62,350 bases of DNA, from assembly GCF_001185345.1 (NCBI RefSeq), contig NZ_KQ236744.1, positions 884,130-946,479 on the forward strand. The letters are read 5' to 3'. Shown here in pieces: positions 51,482-60,393 of the stretch. Position 1 is the first letter of the stretch; every line of letters begins with the position of its first letter. Source of the DNA: Dorea sp. D27. GTDB lineage: Bacteria; Bacillota; Clostridia; Lachnospirales; Lachnospiraceae. A program made the position numbers and the translations under genes. Below the pieces are notes generated by a model. That model made no database searches. It saw only the letters and a program-made list of their open reading frames with translations, and was not told the origin of the DNA.

Positions 51482-52459
51482 ATGAAAAAAAAGTGGATTT
51501 CGACGGCATTGGTAGTCTGTATGACAGCAACTATGGCACTGGCAGGATGCGGAAAATCATCGGACGATACAGACGCAGCCGATGGAGAAGGCAGTAAGGA
51601 AAAAGGTGAAGGAAAATATACGATTGGATATACGGTCAATGACTTTAATGACAAATGGGTTTCCTACGTAATAGATAATATTAAAGTCTGGGACGAAGAA
51701 AATAAGGATGTCAATGTCGTATTGGGAAATGGTGAACAGGATGCTGCGACACAGATGGCAATAGTAGAGGACTGGATTCAGCAGAAGTTTGACGTTATCT
51801 GCGTAAAAGCGGTAGACGTAGATGCAGCAGCATCTATGGCGAAGAAATGCAACGAAGCCGGCATTCCCTTCGTGGCAGTTCAAGATCCGATAGAAAATTC
51901 AGACGTAAATGTGCAGCAGGATTCCAAAACCTGTGGCCAGACGCAGATGGAAGCGGCGATAGAGGCGATGGGCGGTTCCGGTAAAGTAGCTTATATGAGC
52001 GGAGTCCCGGGAACCCTCGTGTCAAACAATCGTGAAGAAGGCTCTATGGCAGCGCTCGAAAAATATCCGGACGTAGAACTGGTGGCGAATGAAGTAGGCA
52101 ATTGGCTGAGAGAAGAAGCGATGACCGTTGTCGAGACATGGGTACAGGCGGGGATGGAATTTGATGCCATCGTATGTGCCTGCGATGAGATGGCCATTGG
52201 TGCGGAGATAGCCCTTGAATCTGCCGGTGCCCGTGAGGGAGTAGTCATTGCCGGAATTGACGGAACAGTGGATGCACTGGAGATGATGTTGGACGGCAAG
52301 CTGGATGTAACGATGTACGCAGATCCTGAGGCGCTGGCAAGAGAGCCTCTTGAGACAGCCGTCAAAATCATCAATGGAGAAAAAGTAGATGATTATATGA
52401 TTCAGGATATCCTCATTCTCCCTGAAGATGCACAGGAGTATCTTGACATGCAGAAATAG
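51482..52459 (+). CDS. ABC transporter substrate-binding lipoprotein (probable inositol)
   Basis: A 325-residue lipoprotein (lipobox LAGC, Cys near residue 23) with a type I sugar-binding fold of the RbsB/IbpA group. After an acidic linker the mature part starts GKYTIGYTVNDFNDKWVSY. It probably delivers inositol or an inositol derivative to the ATPase/permease that follow. Its gene has a strong AAAGGAGGATC site, as expected for a highly made binding protein. Confidence 0.85.
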   Translation: MKKKWISTALVVCMTATMALAGCGKSSDDTDAADGEGSKEKGEGKYTIGYTVNDFNDKWVSYVIDNIKVWDEENKDVNVVLGNGEQDAATQMAIVEDWIQQKFDVICVKAVDVDAAASMAKKCNEAGIPFVAVQDPIENSDVNVQQDSKTCGQTQMEAAIEAMGGSGKVAYMSGVPGTLVSNNREEGSMAALEKYPDVELVANEVGNWLREEAMTVVETWVQAGMEFDAIVCACDEMAIGAEIALESAGAREGVVIAGIDGTVDALEMMLDGKLDVTMYADPEALAREPLETAVKIINGEKVDDYMIQDILILPEDAQEYLDMQK

Positions 52460-52494
52460 CATGCGATAAACAATCTGGAAAGGAGCAGTCCTTT

Positions 52495-54009
52495 ATGCAC
52501 GAAGATTATATTCTGGAAGCTGAGGAAGTCTCAAAAGCATTTTCCGGCGTGACTGCGCTTGATAATGTAATGTTGAAGGTTAAGCGGGGTACCGTACATA
52601 CGCTGATGGGAGAAAACGGAGCCGGCAAATCTACCCTGATGAAGATTCTGCTGGGCATATATCAGAGAGATACAGGTATTATTAGATTTGACAATGAGGA
52701 AGTGAGATTCAAAGGTGCAGCCAATGCGCTCAAATCAGGCCTGGCTATGATACATCAGGAATTGAGCAATGTCAGGGAACTGACGGTCTATGAGAACATT
52801 TTTCTTGGCAAAGAGCTGACGTATGGAAAGAGCATCTTTTCGAGGCAGAAGAAAATGCGTGCAGAGGCGGAGAAGCTGTTTCAGGAATTGGACATCGATA
52901 TTGACGTAAACAAGAAAATGAAAGTACTTAGCGTAGCTCAGCAGCAGATGTGTGAAATTGCAAAAGCGATCTCATATAATGCGAAACTGATTATTATGGA
53001 TGAACCTACCTCGGCTATTACAGAAAGTGAAGTGGAACATCTGTTTCGTATGATAGGTAATTTAAAGAAAGATCGTGTCAGCGTAATCTATATCACTCAC
53101 AAGATGGATGAGGTGTTTCAGATATCGGATGACATTACGGTGCTGCGTGACGGCAGATACATCGATACACTGTCCGCAGATGAGTGTTCCGGACAGAAAC
53201 TGATCTCTCTCATGGTTGGCAGAGAGATTACTGATTTATTCCCGAAATCAGAGGCTGAAATAGGAGAACCATATCTGCGCGTGGAAAATCTGTCAAGAAA
53301 GGGAGAATTCTCCGGCGTAAGCTTTGAAGTTCGAAGGGGCGAAATACTCGGGGTCGCCGGTCTGATGGGGGCAGGACGGACAGAAGTCATGGAAACTATT
53401 TTCGGTATCCGTAAAAAGACAACAGGTAAAATATTCATCGGAGAAAAAGAAGCAGTAATCAGAAGTCCGAGAGACGCGATAAAATATAAGATTGCGCTGC
53501 TCACGGAAGACAGGAAAGAAAGCGGCTGTTTTCTTCCGCTGAGCGTAAGGACGAACATATCGATCGCCTCCATCAAAAAATACGTAAGGCTTGGTCTTGT
53601 CCGGAAGAAGCAGGTTGATGCGGATGCGCTGGAGATGAAGGATAAGATGAGTATCAGTACCCCTTCCCTTGACAAGAAGATCATGTATCTGTCTGGAGGC
53701 AATCAGCAGAAAGTATTAGTCGGAAGATGGCTGCTTACCAATCCGGAGATTTTGATTGTGGATGAACCTACAAGAGGAATAGATGTAGGTGCAAAAGCAG
53801 AGATACACAGACTATTGTCAGCACTGGCACAAGAAGGGAAATGCATTATCATGATATCTTCCGAACTGCCGGAAGTCATTGGCATGAGTGACAGAGTCAT
53901 GGTCATGAGCGATGGACGTATGGCAGGTATACTCGAAAAGGATGAAGTGTCACAGGAAAAGATAATGCTGTATGCCACAGGTGAAACACAAGTTCGAGGA
54001 GGAAGCTGA
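52495..54009 (+). CDS. Sugar ABC transporter ATPase (RbsA/MglA type)
   Basis: A 504-residue tandem ATPase: domain 1 Walker A GENGAGKSTLMK and Walker B IMDEPTSAITE; domain 2 with the family-typical altered Walker A (GLMGAGRTEV), signature LSGGNQQK and an intact VDEPTRGIDVG. Unlike the ATPase at 27247, both D loops are regular. Its stop overlaps the permease start (TGATG). Confidence 0.92.
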   Translation: MHEDYILEAEEVSKAFSGVTALDNVMLKVKRGTVHTLMGENGAGKSTLMKILLGIYQRDTGIIRFDNEEVRFKGAANALKSGLAMIHQELSNVRELTVYENIFLGKELTYGKSIFSRQKKMRAEAEKLFQELDIDIDVNKKMKVLSVAQQQMCEIAKAISYNAKLIIMDEPTSAITESEVEHLFRMIGNLKKDRVSVIYITHKMDEVFQISDDITVLRDGRYIDTLSADECSGQKLISLMVGREITDLFPKSEAEIGEPYLRVENLSRKGEFSGVSFEVRRGEILGVAGLMGAGRTEVMETIFGIRKKTTGKIFIGEKEAVIRSPRDAIKYKIALLTEDRKESGCFLPLSVRTNISIASIKKYVRLGLVRKKQVDADALEMKDKMSISTPSLDKKIMYLSGGNQQKVLVGRWLLTNPEILIVDEPTRGIDVGAKAEIHRLLSALAQEGKCIIMISSELPEVIGMSDRVMVMSDGRMAGILEKDEVSQEKIMLYATGETQVRGGS

Positions 54010-54977
54010 TGAAAACAAAAAGTCTTAACAGTAAATATGCGGCATTAAGAAAAGAAATAATGGACAAATATGGAACCTTTGTCATCCTTCTCGCTATGAT
54101 GCTTGTAATGACTCTTATCAAAGGGACAAATTTCCTGTCTCTCGGCAATCTGACGAACATCATGCGGCAGCAGTCCGTTATCGGCATCATAGCACTCGGT
54201 GTCATGCTTACTATTATTACAGGAGGGACGGACCTGTCCGGCGGTTCCGTGCTGGCACTGTGCAGCTGCGTCATCGCAACTTTTGCGCACGGTGATTATC
54301 CGCTCATAGTACCTGTAATGATGGGTATCCTTGTAGGAGCTGCTACCGGCCTCGTCAATGGTTTCTTTATTGCGTACGGGCATGTTCCGCCTTTTATTAT
54401 GACTCTTGGAATGATGTCGGCGGCAAGGGGACTTGCCCTCATAGTGTCAAACAGTAAACCTATCAATGGATTCACAGATGCATTTAACGCGATTGGCGCT
54501 GAATCATGGTTTGGCATCCCGATTGCGGTATGGCTGTTGATTGCAATGACTGTTCTGTTCTATTTTTTATTACATAAAAGCAAATTCGGCACATATGTGT
54601 ATGCAATCGGAGGGAATCAGACAGCGGCCAAGGTATCTGGTATCAATGTAAAGATAATTCTGACTATTGTCTACACCATTGCGGGAGCCTGTACCGGTCT
54701 GGCGGCTTTGATTATGACTTCCAGGACACTGGCAGGCAACCCGAGTTATGGCACGGCTTATGAGATGGATGCCATTACATGCTGTATCATTGGCGGCACG
54801 AGCTTCACAGGGGGGATCGGCCGCGCGGTGAATACGACGATTGGCGCATTCATAATGGGGGTGTTGACAAACGGCATGACAATGCTGCAGATTGATCCAA
54901 ACTCACAGCAAGTAATAAAGGGTGCGGTAATCGTTCTTGCCGTACTGCTTGATGAGCGGAAAAACAGAAGAAGCTGA
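54009..54977 (+). CDS. Sugar ABC transporter permease (RbsC type)
   Basis: A 322-residue membrane protein of the BPD_transp_2 family, with GGTDLSGGSVLALCS near residue 75 and GGTSFTGGIG near 265. As the only permease gene it would work as a homodimer, as RbsC does. Last gene of the operon, followed by a strong terminator. Confidence 0.9.
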   Translation: MKTKSLNSKYAALRKEIMDKYGTFVILLAMMLVMTLIKGTNFLSLGNLTNIMRQQSVIGIIALGVMLTIITGGTDLSGGSVLALCSCVIATFAHGDYPLIVPVMMGILVGAATGLVNGFFIAYGHVPPFIMTLGMMSAARGLALIVSNSKPINGFTDAFNAIGAESWFGIPIAVWLLIAMTVLFYFLLHKSKFGTYVYAIGGNQTAAKVSGINVKIILTIVYTIAGACTGLAALIMTSRTLAGNPSYGTAYEMDAITCCIIGGTSFTGGIGRAVNTTIGAFIMGVLTNGMTMLQIDPNSQQVIKGAVIVLAVLLDERKNRRS

Positions 54978-54982
54978 CCATG

Positions 54983-55028
54983 AAGGAAACGCAAAAGAGA
55001 AAAGTGTTCACTTGCGTTTCCTTTTTTT
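54983..55028 (+). terminator. Terminator of the inositol-type operon
   Basis: AAGGAAACGCAA (54983-54994) pairs perfectly with TTGCGTTTCCTT (55012-55023), followed by a T run to 55028. Confidence 0.92.
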
Positions 55029-55122
55029 AATGCGGGAAATCATGCCATCTTAGTACTCATCCTACGGGGATATGCCGCTGGCATAAACAAGAGATAGTAC
55101 AAGCTATCGCTCCCTGCGCTTG

Positions 55123-55752
55123 TCAGACACAGAGATAATCGTATAGAAAAAATGTCATCTCTGCCCTCTTCCCCTTTATGTTAAATGTCTCTTTTTCTTC
55201 GGCGGCCCGCCTCATGCCATGACTCTCATAGAAGCCATAATTGCAGCTCGTGTCCGTGTACAGGAAAAAACGTCTGATATTCTCCCTTTTCATGTATGAG
55301 AGCATCTGCTTAAACAGCAGTGTTCCGATGTGCATGCCCCTATACTCAGATGCAACGGCAAAAAAGGCGACCTCACCCCCATAATCTTTTCGGCTCCGCT
55401 CAGACAGTGCTTTGTCTATGCTGCTGACACTCTGGAAGATTCTGGCTGTCTGCCTGCCCTCCCGGGAGAGGAAGAGGGAGATGACAGAGAGGACCTGCCT
55501 GAAGCGAAAGGCGAACGGACAGCGGTGACTCCTGATGTCCTTTGCCATGATGACTCCGGCCGCTTTCCCTTCTACTTCTGCAACCTGTGTATACGTCTGG
55601 TTTGCCAGGCAGCTGTACAGGAAAACTTTCGCAAGCTTTGCGGCTGTCTCTGGGGTGCAGAGTTCATCGTAGTGCCACGCTTCCCGGATAATGCCGGTGA
55701 GGCTGGCTTCGTCTTCTTTTCGATATGTCCTCAGTAAAATTTGTGTATTCAT
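55123..55752 (-). CDS. GNAT-family N-acetyltransferase
   Basis: A 209-residue acetyltransferase with the acetyl-CoA loop in VASEYRGMHIGTLLFKQML and a C-terminal FYESHGMRRA strand. The start MNTQILLRTYRKEDEASLTG is typical. The substrate is unknown, perhaps an antibiotic or toxic amine. Its promoter (55792-55822, minus strand) has the 19-base spacer of MerR-activated genes, and the divergent MerR gene at 55835 is the likely activator. Confidence 0.82.
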   Translation of the reverse strand: MNTQILLRTYRKEDEASLTGIIREAWHYDELCTPETAAKLAKVFLYSCLANQTYTQVAEVEGKAAGVIMAKDIRSHRCPFAFRFRQVLSVISLFLSREGRQTARIFQSVSSIDKALSERSRKDYGGEVAFFAVASEYRGMHIGTLLFKQMLSYMKRENIRRFFLYTDTSCNYGFYESHGMRRAAEEKETFNIKGKRAEMTFFLYDYLCV

Positions 55753-55791
55753 CTTATCTCCTTTTCATTTCTCTGTTTCTGATCTATAATT

Positions 55792-55822
55792 ATCTTAAAG
55801 TATACAGTAAGTGTAAAGTCAA
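55792..55822 (-). promoter_or_regulatory. MerR-type promoter of the GNAT gene
   Basis: On the minus strand TTGACT (55822-55817), a 19-base spacer, TAAGAT (55797-55792), with an imperfect AAGTATAC/GTGTAAAG dyad in the spacer. Confidence 0.6.
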
Positions 55823-55834
55823 GGAGGAAATCAC

Positions 55835-56641
55835 ATGCAGCCGGACGCGGGTAAGATAACGACATCCCAGTTTGCAAAACTGCACGGAATCAATAAGAGG
55901 ACGCTGCATTATTATGACAGCATCGGTTTGTTTTCACCCCGGTGGAAGGGGGAGAACAACTACAGATATTACGACTATATGCAGGGTATCGACCTGGAGT
56001 ATATCCGTATGCTGAAAGGTCTGAACATGAGTATCGAGGAGATAAAGGCCTATGTGGATCACCCGGATGAAGCGGCTTTTCTGCAGATTGCAGATGAGAA
56101 GCTTGCAGAGATAGACAGAGAGATACAAAGCCTCAGAAGAACCAAAAAGATACTGCGCAGGAAAAAGGAGCAGCTGGAGCTGTGCAGAACACGGAAGGAC
56201 AGGGACATCAGGGTGCTGCAATGTGAGGAGGAATACTATTGTGTGACCCCGTTTTCCTATTGTGACGATGACATAAAAGGGCTGTATGCACACATTAAGG
56301 ATGTGTGGAGTCCAGGGCAGTACAGCATGGGTATCGGCAGCTATCTTTCGGTAGAGAACATGAAGCAGAAAGCATTTGACCGATACGAAGGGCTGTTCAC
56401 TTATGCGCAGAAACGGACGGAGAAGGGCGTTATGGTGAGGCCAAAAGGAACATATCTGTGTGGCCTTGTAAAAGGGACATGGGAACATCTGCCTGAATTT
56501 TATGAAGAGCTGATGCATTATGCGGATCAAAATAATCTGGAGCCCATCGGATATGCCTATGAAATAGGGCTGAATGATTTTGTGATATCGGGCATGGACG
56601 ATTATATTACGCAGATTGCCATACGCGTCACAGCGTCCTGA
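55835..56641 (+). CDS. MerR-family regulator with effector domain
   Basis: A 268-residue MerR protein: winged helix (KLHGINKRTLHYYDSIGL), a basic coiled coil (about 85-125), and a GyrI-like effector domain to the end. It probably binds a drug-like ligand and activates the divergent GNAT gene through the 19-base-spacer promoter. AAGGAGGAAATC precedes the ATG. It is a different protein from the MerR regulator at 16193. Confidence 0.88.
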   Translation: MQPDAGKITTSQFAKLHGINKRTLHYYDSIGLFSPRWKGENNYRYYDYMQGIDLEYIRMLKGLNMSIEEIKAYVDHPDEAAFLQIADEKLAEIDREIQSLRRTKKILRRKKEQLELCRTRKDRDIRVLQCEEEYYCVTPFSYCDDDIKGLYAHIKDVWSPGQYSMGIGSYLSVENMKQKAFDRYEGLFTYAQKRTEKGVMVRPKGTYLCGLVKGTWEHLPEFYEELMHYADQNNLEPIGYAYEIGLNDFVISGMDDYITQIAIRVTAS

Positions 56642-56748
56642 CGGAGGAGGAGCGCGGCGGGCTTATCCATTTCTGGTAGAAAAGTAGATTGACAGGCCAG
56701 CGTATGACTGACATACTGGAATTATGAAAAGATATGAGGTGGACAGGT

Positions 56749-57264
56749 ATGGAATTTATAATAGCTTCTTATGAACAGATAGACAGAATGTGTGAGATTA
56801 CGGACATGGCAAAGAGGCAGCTTAAGAATCTCGGGCTGGACCAGTGGCAGAAAGGTTATCCGTCCAGAGAAGTATGGATGGAAGATGCAAGGGCAGGCTG
56901 TACGTATCTTGCCGTGGAAGGGGATGAAATCCTCGGTATCTTCGCCTTTCAGAAAGAGCCGGATCCGTCCTATGCAGCCATTGACGGCAGGTGGCTGACG
57001 GATGGTACGTATGCGTCCATGCACAGGGTATGTGTCTCGGACGAGTGTAAAGGAAGAGGCGTGGCTGGCAGGATGTTTGAACATGGCTTCAGGCTTGCCA
57101 GGGAAGCCGGGTTTCCGTCGGTGCGGATTGATACGCATCCAGGCAATCTGCCGATGCAGAGAGCGCTTGAGAAGTCAGGGTTCGTGAGGTGTGGAGAGAT
57201 AGTTCTGGCAGAAGGATGTGAGGCGGGAGATAAAAGGATAGCATTTGAACGTATACTGGTATAG
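56749..57264 (+). CDS. GNAT-family N-acetyltransferase
   Basis: A 171-residue GNAT protein with HRVCVSDECKGRGVAGRMFE as the acetyl-CoA site and a Trp-rich N-terminal region (LGLDQWQKGYPS) typical of a Firmicutes subgroup. The substrate is unknown. ATG 56749 is preferred to the in-frame ATG at 56734 because GAGGTGG stands before it. Followed by the HAD gene after 11 bases, so probably in one transcript. Confidence 0.82.
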   Translation: MEFIIASYEQIDRMCEITDMAKRQLKNLGLDQWQKGYPSREVWMEDARAGCTYLAVEGDEILGIFAFQKEPDPSYAAIDGRWLTDGTYASMHRVCVSDECKGRGVAGRMFEHGFRLAREAGFPSVRIDTHPGNLPMQRALEKSGFVRCGEIVLAEGCEAGDKRIAFERILV

Positions 57265-57275
57265 AAGGAGAATAT

Positions 57276-57965
57276 ATGTTAAAAGCGGTATTTGTTGATT
57301 ATACGGGCACGATTGTCAAGGAGGAGGGCCCGGATATCCAGGAAGTGATCAGCAGGACGTACAGGAACAGTGACATAGAGAGTCCCCAGGCTATGGTGTC
57401 CTATTGGTGGAAATTATTGAATGAATATGAAGAGAAGAGCTGCGGCAGCAGCTATATATCAGAGGATGATATAGTGGACGAACTTCTGGACATATGTGAA
57501 AAGGAGCTCCATCTGAAAGAGGATCTGGAAGAGCTGCATGCAGCGTTTCAGAGGTTCTGGATGTATGCGCCTGCATATGAGGATGTGAGAGAGTTTTTCG
57601 AGAACTGCCCTCTGCCGATTTATATCATAAGCAATAACGCGGGGAAGTATATTGAAGAGAGCATGAGAGACAAGGGACTGTGTCCGGCGGGCATCATAAG
57701 CAGTGATGTGGCGAGGGCGTATAAGCCTCACAGGGCAGTGTTTGAAAAGGCGCTGGAGGTAAGTGGGTGCAGGGCAGACGAAGTGCTTCATATCGGCGAT
57801 TCCATCTCTTCTGATGTGGAGGGGGCCAGAGCCGCGGGCATAAGGCCTGTCCTTATCGACCGCGACGGTATAAAAGCGGCGGAAGGGGCCTTGACGGTAA
57901 AGTCCCTGCCCGAGGTATTAGCATTATTAGACGGTGAGAGCAGCGAAGATAACCAAATAAAGTAA
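57276..57965 (+). CDS. HAD-family hydrolase
   Basis: A 229-residue haloacid dehalogenase-type phosphatase. Motif I is VDYTGTI, where the nucleophile Asp is present but the second Asp of the usual DxD is Thr; motif II is IISNN, motif III the Lys in RAYKPHR, and motif IV GDSISSDVEGA. The DxT form departs from ordinary DxD phosphatases and resembles phosphonatase-like or ATPase-like motifs. It lies 31 bases before the glycyl radical enzyme gene and may act on its substrate or product. Confidence 0.83.
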   Translation: MLKAVFVDYTGTIVKEEGPDIQEVISRTYRNSDIESPQAMVSYWWKLLNEYEEKSCGSSYISEDDIVDELLDICEKELHLKEDLEELHAAFQRFWMYAPAYEDVREFFENCPLPIYIISNNAGKYIEESMRDKGLCPAGIISSDVARAYKPHRAVFEKALEVSGCRADEVLHIGDSISSDVEGARAAGIRPVLIDRDGIKAAEGALTVKSLPEVLALLDGESSEDNQIK

Positions 57966-57996
57966 CCGTATTCCGGTAATCAGGGAGGGAAGCGTT

Positions 57997-60366
57997 ATGA
58001 TTACAGACAGGATTGAAAAGATCAGACAGAACTATGTCAATGCCCGGCCGGCCATCTCGTGTGAGCGGGCTTACTTGTGGACAGAGTCCCACAAGAGGAC
58101 AGAAGGCCAGCATGTTGCCGTGCGCAGGGCGCAGGCCTTTTATGACACCTGCGATAAGCTCACGGTACATATTTTTGACGGGGAACTTATCGTAGGGGCA
58201 GTCGGGGAGTTCCGCAAATGTGGAATCCTGACGCCGGAGTTCTCATGGCTCTGGGTGGATAGGGAGATGGACGAATTTGACAAAAGGCCTCAGGATCCAT
58301 ATGTTATGACCGATGAGCAGAGAGCTTTCGTGCGTGAAAATATCTTCCCTTACTGGAAGGATAAGTCGCTGGAGGAGGCTTTTCTGGCAAGAGTACCGGA
58401 TGAGACATACAAGATTGGTGTAGATACAGGGGTAATCGACAATGATTCCAAATGGCGGCAGGCAGTCGGCGAGGTAACGCCGGATTATCAGGACGTACTC
58501 TTTGTAAAGGGGTTCGGCGGAATCATCAAGGAAGCGGAAGAGAAGATAGCAGAGCTTGACGAGGCGGTACCTGACGAGATGGATAAGATTCTATTCTATC
58601 GCTCTGTCATCCTTACTTCCAAAGGTATCATACGCTTTGCAGGCCGATATGCCGATGAGGCCGAACGTATGGCGGCCGGGCAGGAGGATGTCACAAGAAA
58701 AGAAGAATTGTTACGCATAGCCGCAAACTGCCGGAAAGTTCCTGAATTTCCGCCGGAGACATTTTATGAGGCCATACAGTTCGTATGGTTTACCCAGATT
58801 GGCGGCATCTTGTCTGAGAATCCGCTGGCCCTGAATCCGGGCCGCTTTGACCAGTATATGAATCCATATTATGAAGCAGACAGGGCCAGAGGAATCATTT
58901 CGGAGGAGCTGGCCCAGGAGCTTATAGAAGCGCTCTGGCTAAAGTTTTCGGAGTGGGTGTGGACCATATCGGCCAATACCGCGGATTACTTTGCGGGATA
59001 TAACCAGTTCCAGAACCTGACCGTAGGCGGCAGGACGAGGGAAGGGCTGGATGCGACGAATGACATTACGTATATGGCGTTGAAGGCAACGGAAGAAGTA
59101 AAGACCCACCAGCCAGGGTTAAGCGTCCGGGTACATGCAGACTGTCCGGAGGAATTTCTCGGAGCGGTGACGCATCTTGTGAGCCAGGGTACTGGTTTTC
59201 CGGCTATCCACAACGACAGCGTCGGCTACCAGATGCTTCTGAATGCCGGATATGAACCGGAAGATGCCAGGGACTGGAATAACTGTGGATGTGTCGTTCC
59301 CCATTATCGTAAGACCGGCGAGTGGACGGCGGCTGTAAACGTGAATTTTGGCTGCGCGCTGGAGTATGCGCTTAACGAAGGAAAGAGCCGGATGACCGGG
59401 GAGAAGATGGGACTTTTGGAAAAGCCTTGCAGAGAATTCACCTCTTATGAAGAGGTAAAGGATGCGTTCTATAAGCAGTTCGCGAACCTTTGCAGGCACT
59501 CCGTCATTGCAACGGTAACAGCCCAGAAGCTGCATCAGGAGATGGTACCGAGGCCGTTCCTGTCCTCCTGTATCGAAGCGTGTCTGAAAGACGGAAAAGA
59601 TTTGAGCAATGGCGGTGCCAAATATAATGTAGGTCCGGTCATTACAGGAATCGGCCTGGCTGTCGTAGCAAATTCTCTGGCAGTTATAAAGAAGCTCGTA
59701 TTTGAAGATAAAGTGACGACGATGGAGGAGCTTGGCACGGCACTGGCCGCCGACTGGGAAGGCTATGAAGAACTCAGGAAGAAAGCACAGGAGGTTCCGA
59801 AGTACGGCAACGATGATGATTATGTAGACGAGATCGCCATAGAGATAGCAAACTGGTATTACCGGGAAATCCATCAGTATAAAGATGTGTTTGGCTCCCC
59901 GTTCAATACTGCGTTTATGGGAATCTCCAACTATATCCCTATGGGACGCGTGCTTGGCGCAACCCCGTGCGGAAGAAAGAACAAAGAGCCGTCTAGCGAA
60001 GGGGTGTCGCCTTATGTGGGAAGCGACATGTCTACACCGCTGGCAGCCATGCGTTCCGCGGCAAAAGTAAACCAGGAGATCCACTCCGGGGGCACGCTCC
60101 TGAATCTCAGGCTGAACCACGACCTGGTGGCTACGAAGAGAGGGCAGGCTAACCTGGGAGCGATGATACAGTCCTTCTTTGCGCTTGGCGCGTTCCATGT
60201 GCAGTTTAATACCCTTTCCTCGAAGATATTGAGGGAAGCGCAGGCCAGGCCGGAACAATACAAGGACCTGCTTGTCAGGGTGGCGGGCTACAGCACACAG
60301 TTTGTCAATCTGTCCAAATCGATGCAGGACGCTATCATTGCGAGGACGGAACATGCTGAATTATAG
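57997..60366 (+). CDS. Glycyl radical enzyme of unassigned subgroup
   Basis: A 789-residue pyruvate formate-lyase-like enzyme. The glycyl radical loop is LLVRVAGYSTQF near residue 765; the thiyl cysteine is in NNCGCVVPHYRKTGEW near 435. Most dehydratases and lyases of this group (HypD, CutC, glycerol dehydratase) have Gly-Cys-x-Glu; here that Glu is Val. It is therefore neither a normal diol-type dehydratase nor a pyruvate formate-lyase (Cys-Cys). The substrate is unknown. The activase gene follows after 27 bases. Confidence 0.88.
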   Translation: MITDRIEKIRQNYVNARPAISCERAYLWTESHKRTEGQHVAVRRAQAFYDTCDKLTVHIFDGELIVGAVGEFRKCGILTPEFSWLWVDREMDEFDKRPQDPYVMTDEQRAFVRENIFPYWKDKSLEEAFLARVPDETYKIGVDTGVIDNDSKWRQAVGEVTPDYQDVLFVKGFGGIIKEAEEKIAELDEAVPDEMDKILFYRSVILTSKGIIRFAGRYADEAERMAAGQEDVTRKEELLRIAANCRKVPEFPPETFYEAIQFVWFTQIGGILSENPLALNPGRFDQYMNPYYEADRARGIISEELAQELIEALWLKFSEWVWTISANTADYFAGYNQFQNLTVGGRTREGLDATNDITYMALKATEEVKTHQPGLSVRVHADCPEEFLGAVTHLVSQGTGFPAIHNDSVGYQMLLNAGYEPEDARDWNNCGCVVPHYRKTGEWTAAVNVNFGCALEYALNEGKSRMTGEKMGLLEKPCREFTSYEEVKDAFYKQFANLCRHSVIATVTAQKLHQEMVPRPFLSSCIEACLKDGKDLSNGGAKYNVGPVITGIGLAVVANSLAVIKKLVFEDKVTTMEELGTALAADWEGYEELRKKAQEVPKYGNDDDYVDEIAIEIANWYYREIHQYKDVFGSPFNTAFMGISNYIPMGRVLGATPCGRKNKEPSSEGVSPYVGSDMSTPLAAMRSAAKVNQEIHSGGTLLNLRLNHDLVATKRGQANLGAMIQSFFALGAFHVQFNTLSSKILREAQARPEQYKDLLVRVAGYSTQFVNLSKSMQDAIIARTEHAEL

Positions 60367-60393
60367 ACCTGGCTGTTGCTATGGAGGGATGAT

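Noticed and set aside
57997..60366. trans-4-hydroxyproline dehydratase (HypD) assignment
   Set aside because: Overall similarity is real, but the Gly-Cys-Val-Glu motif needed for dehydration is replaced by Gly-Cys-Val-Val, and no proC-type reductase gene is next to it.
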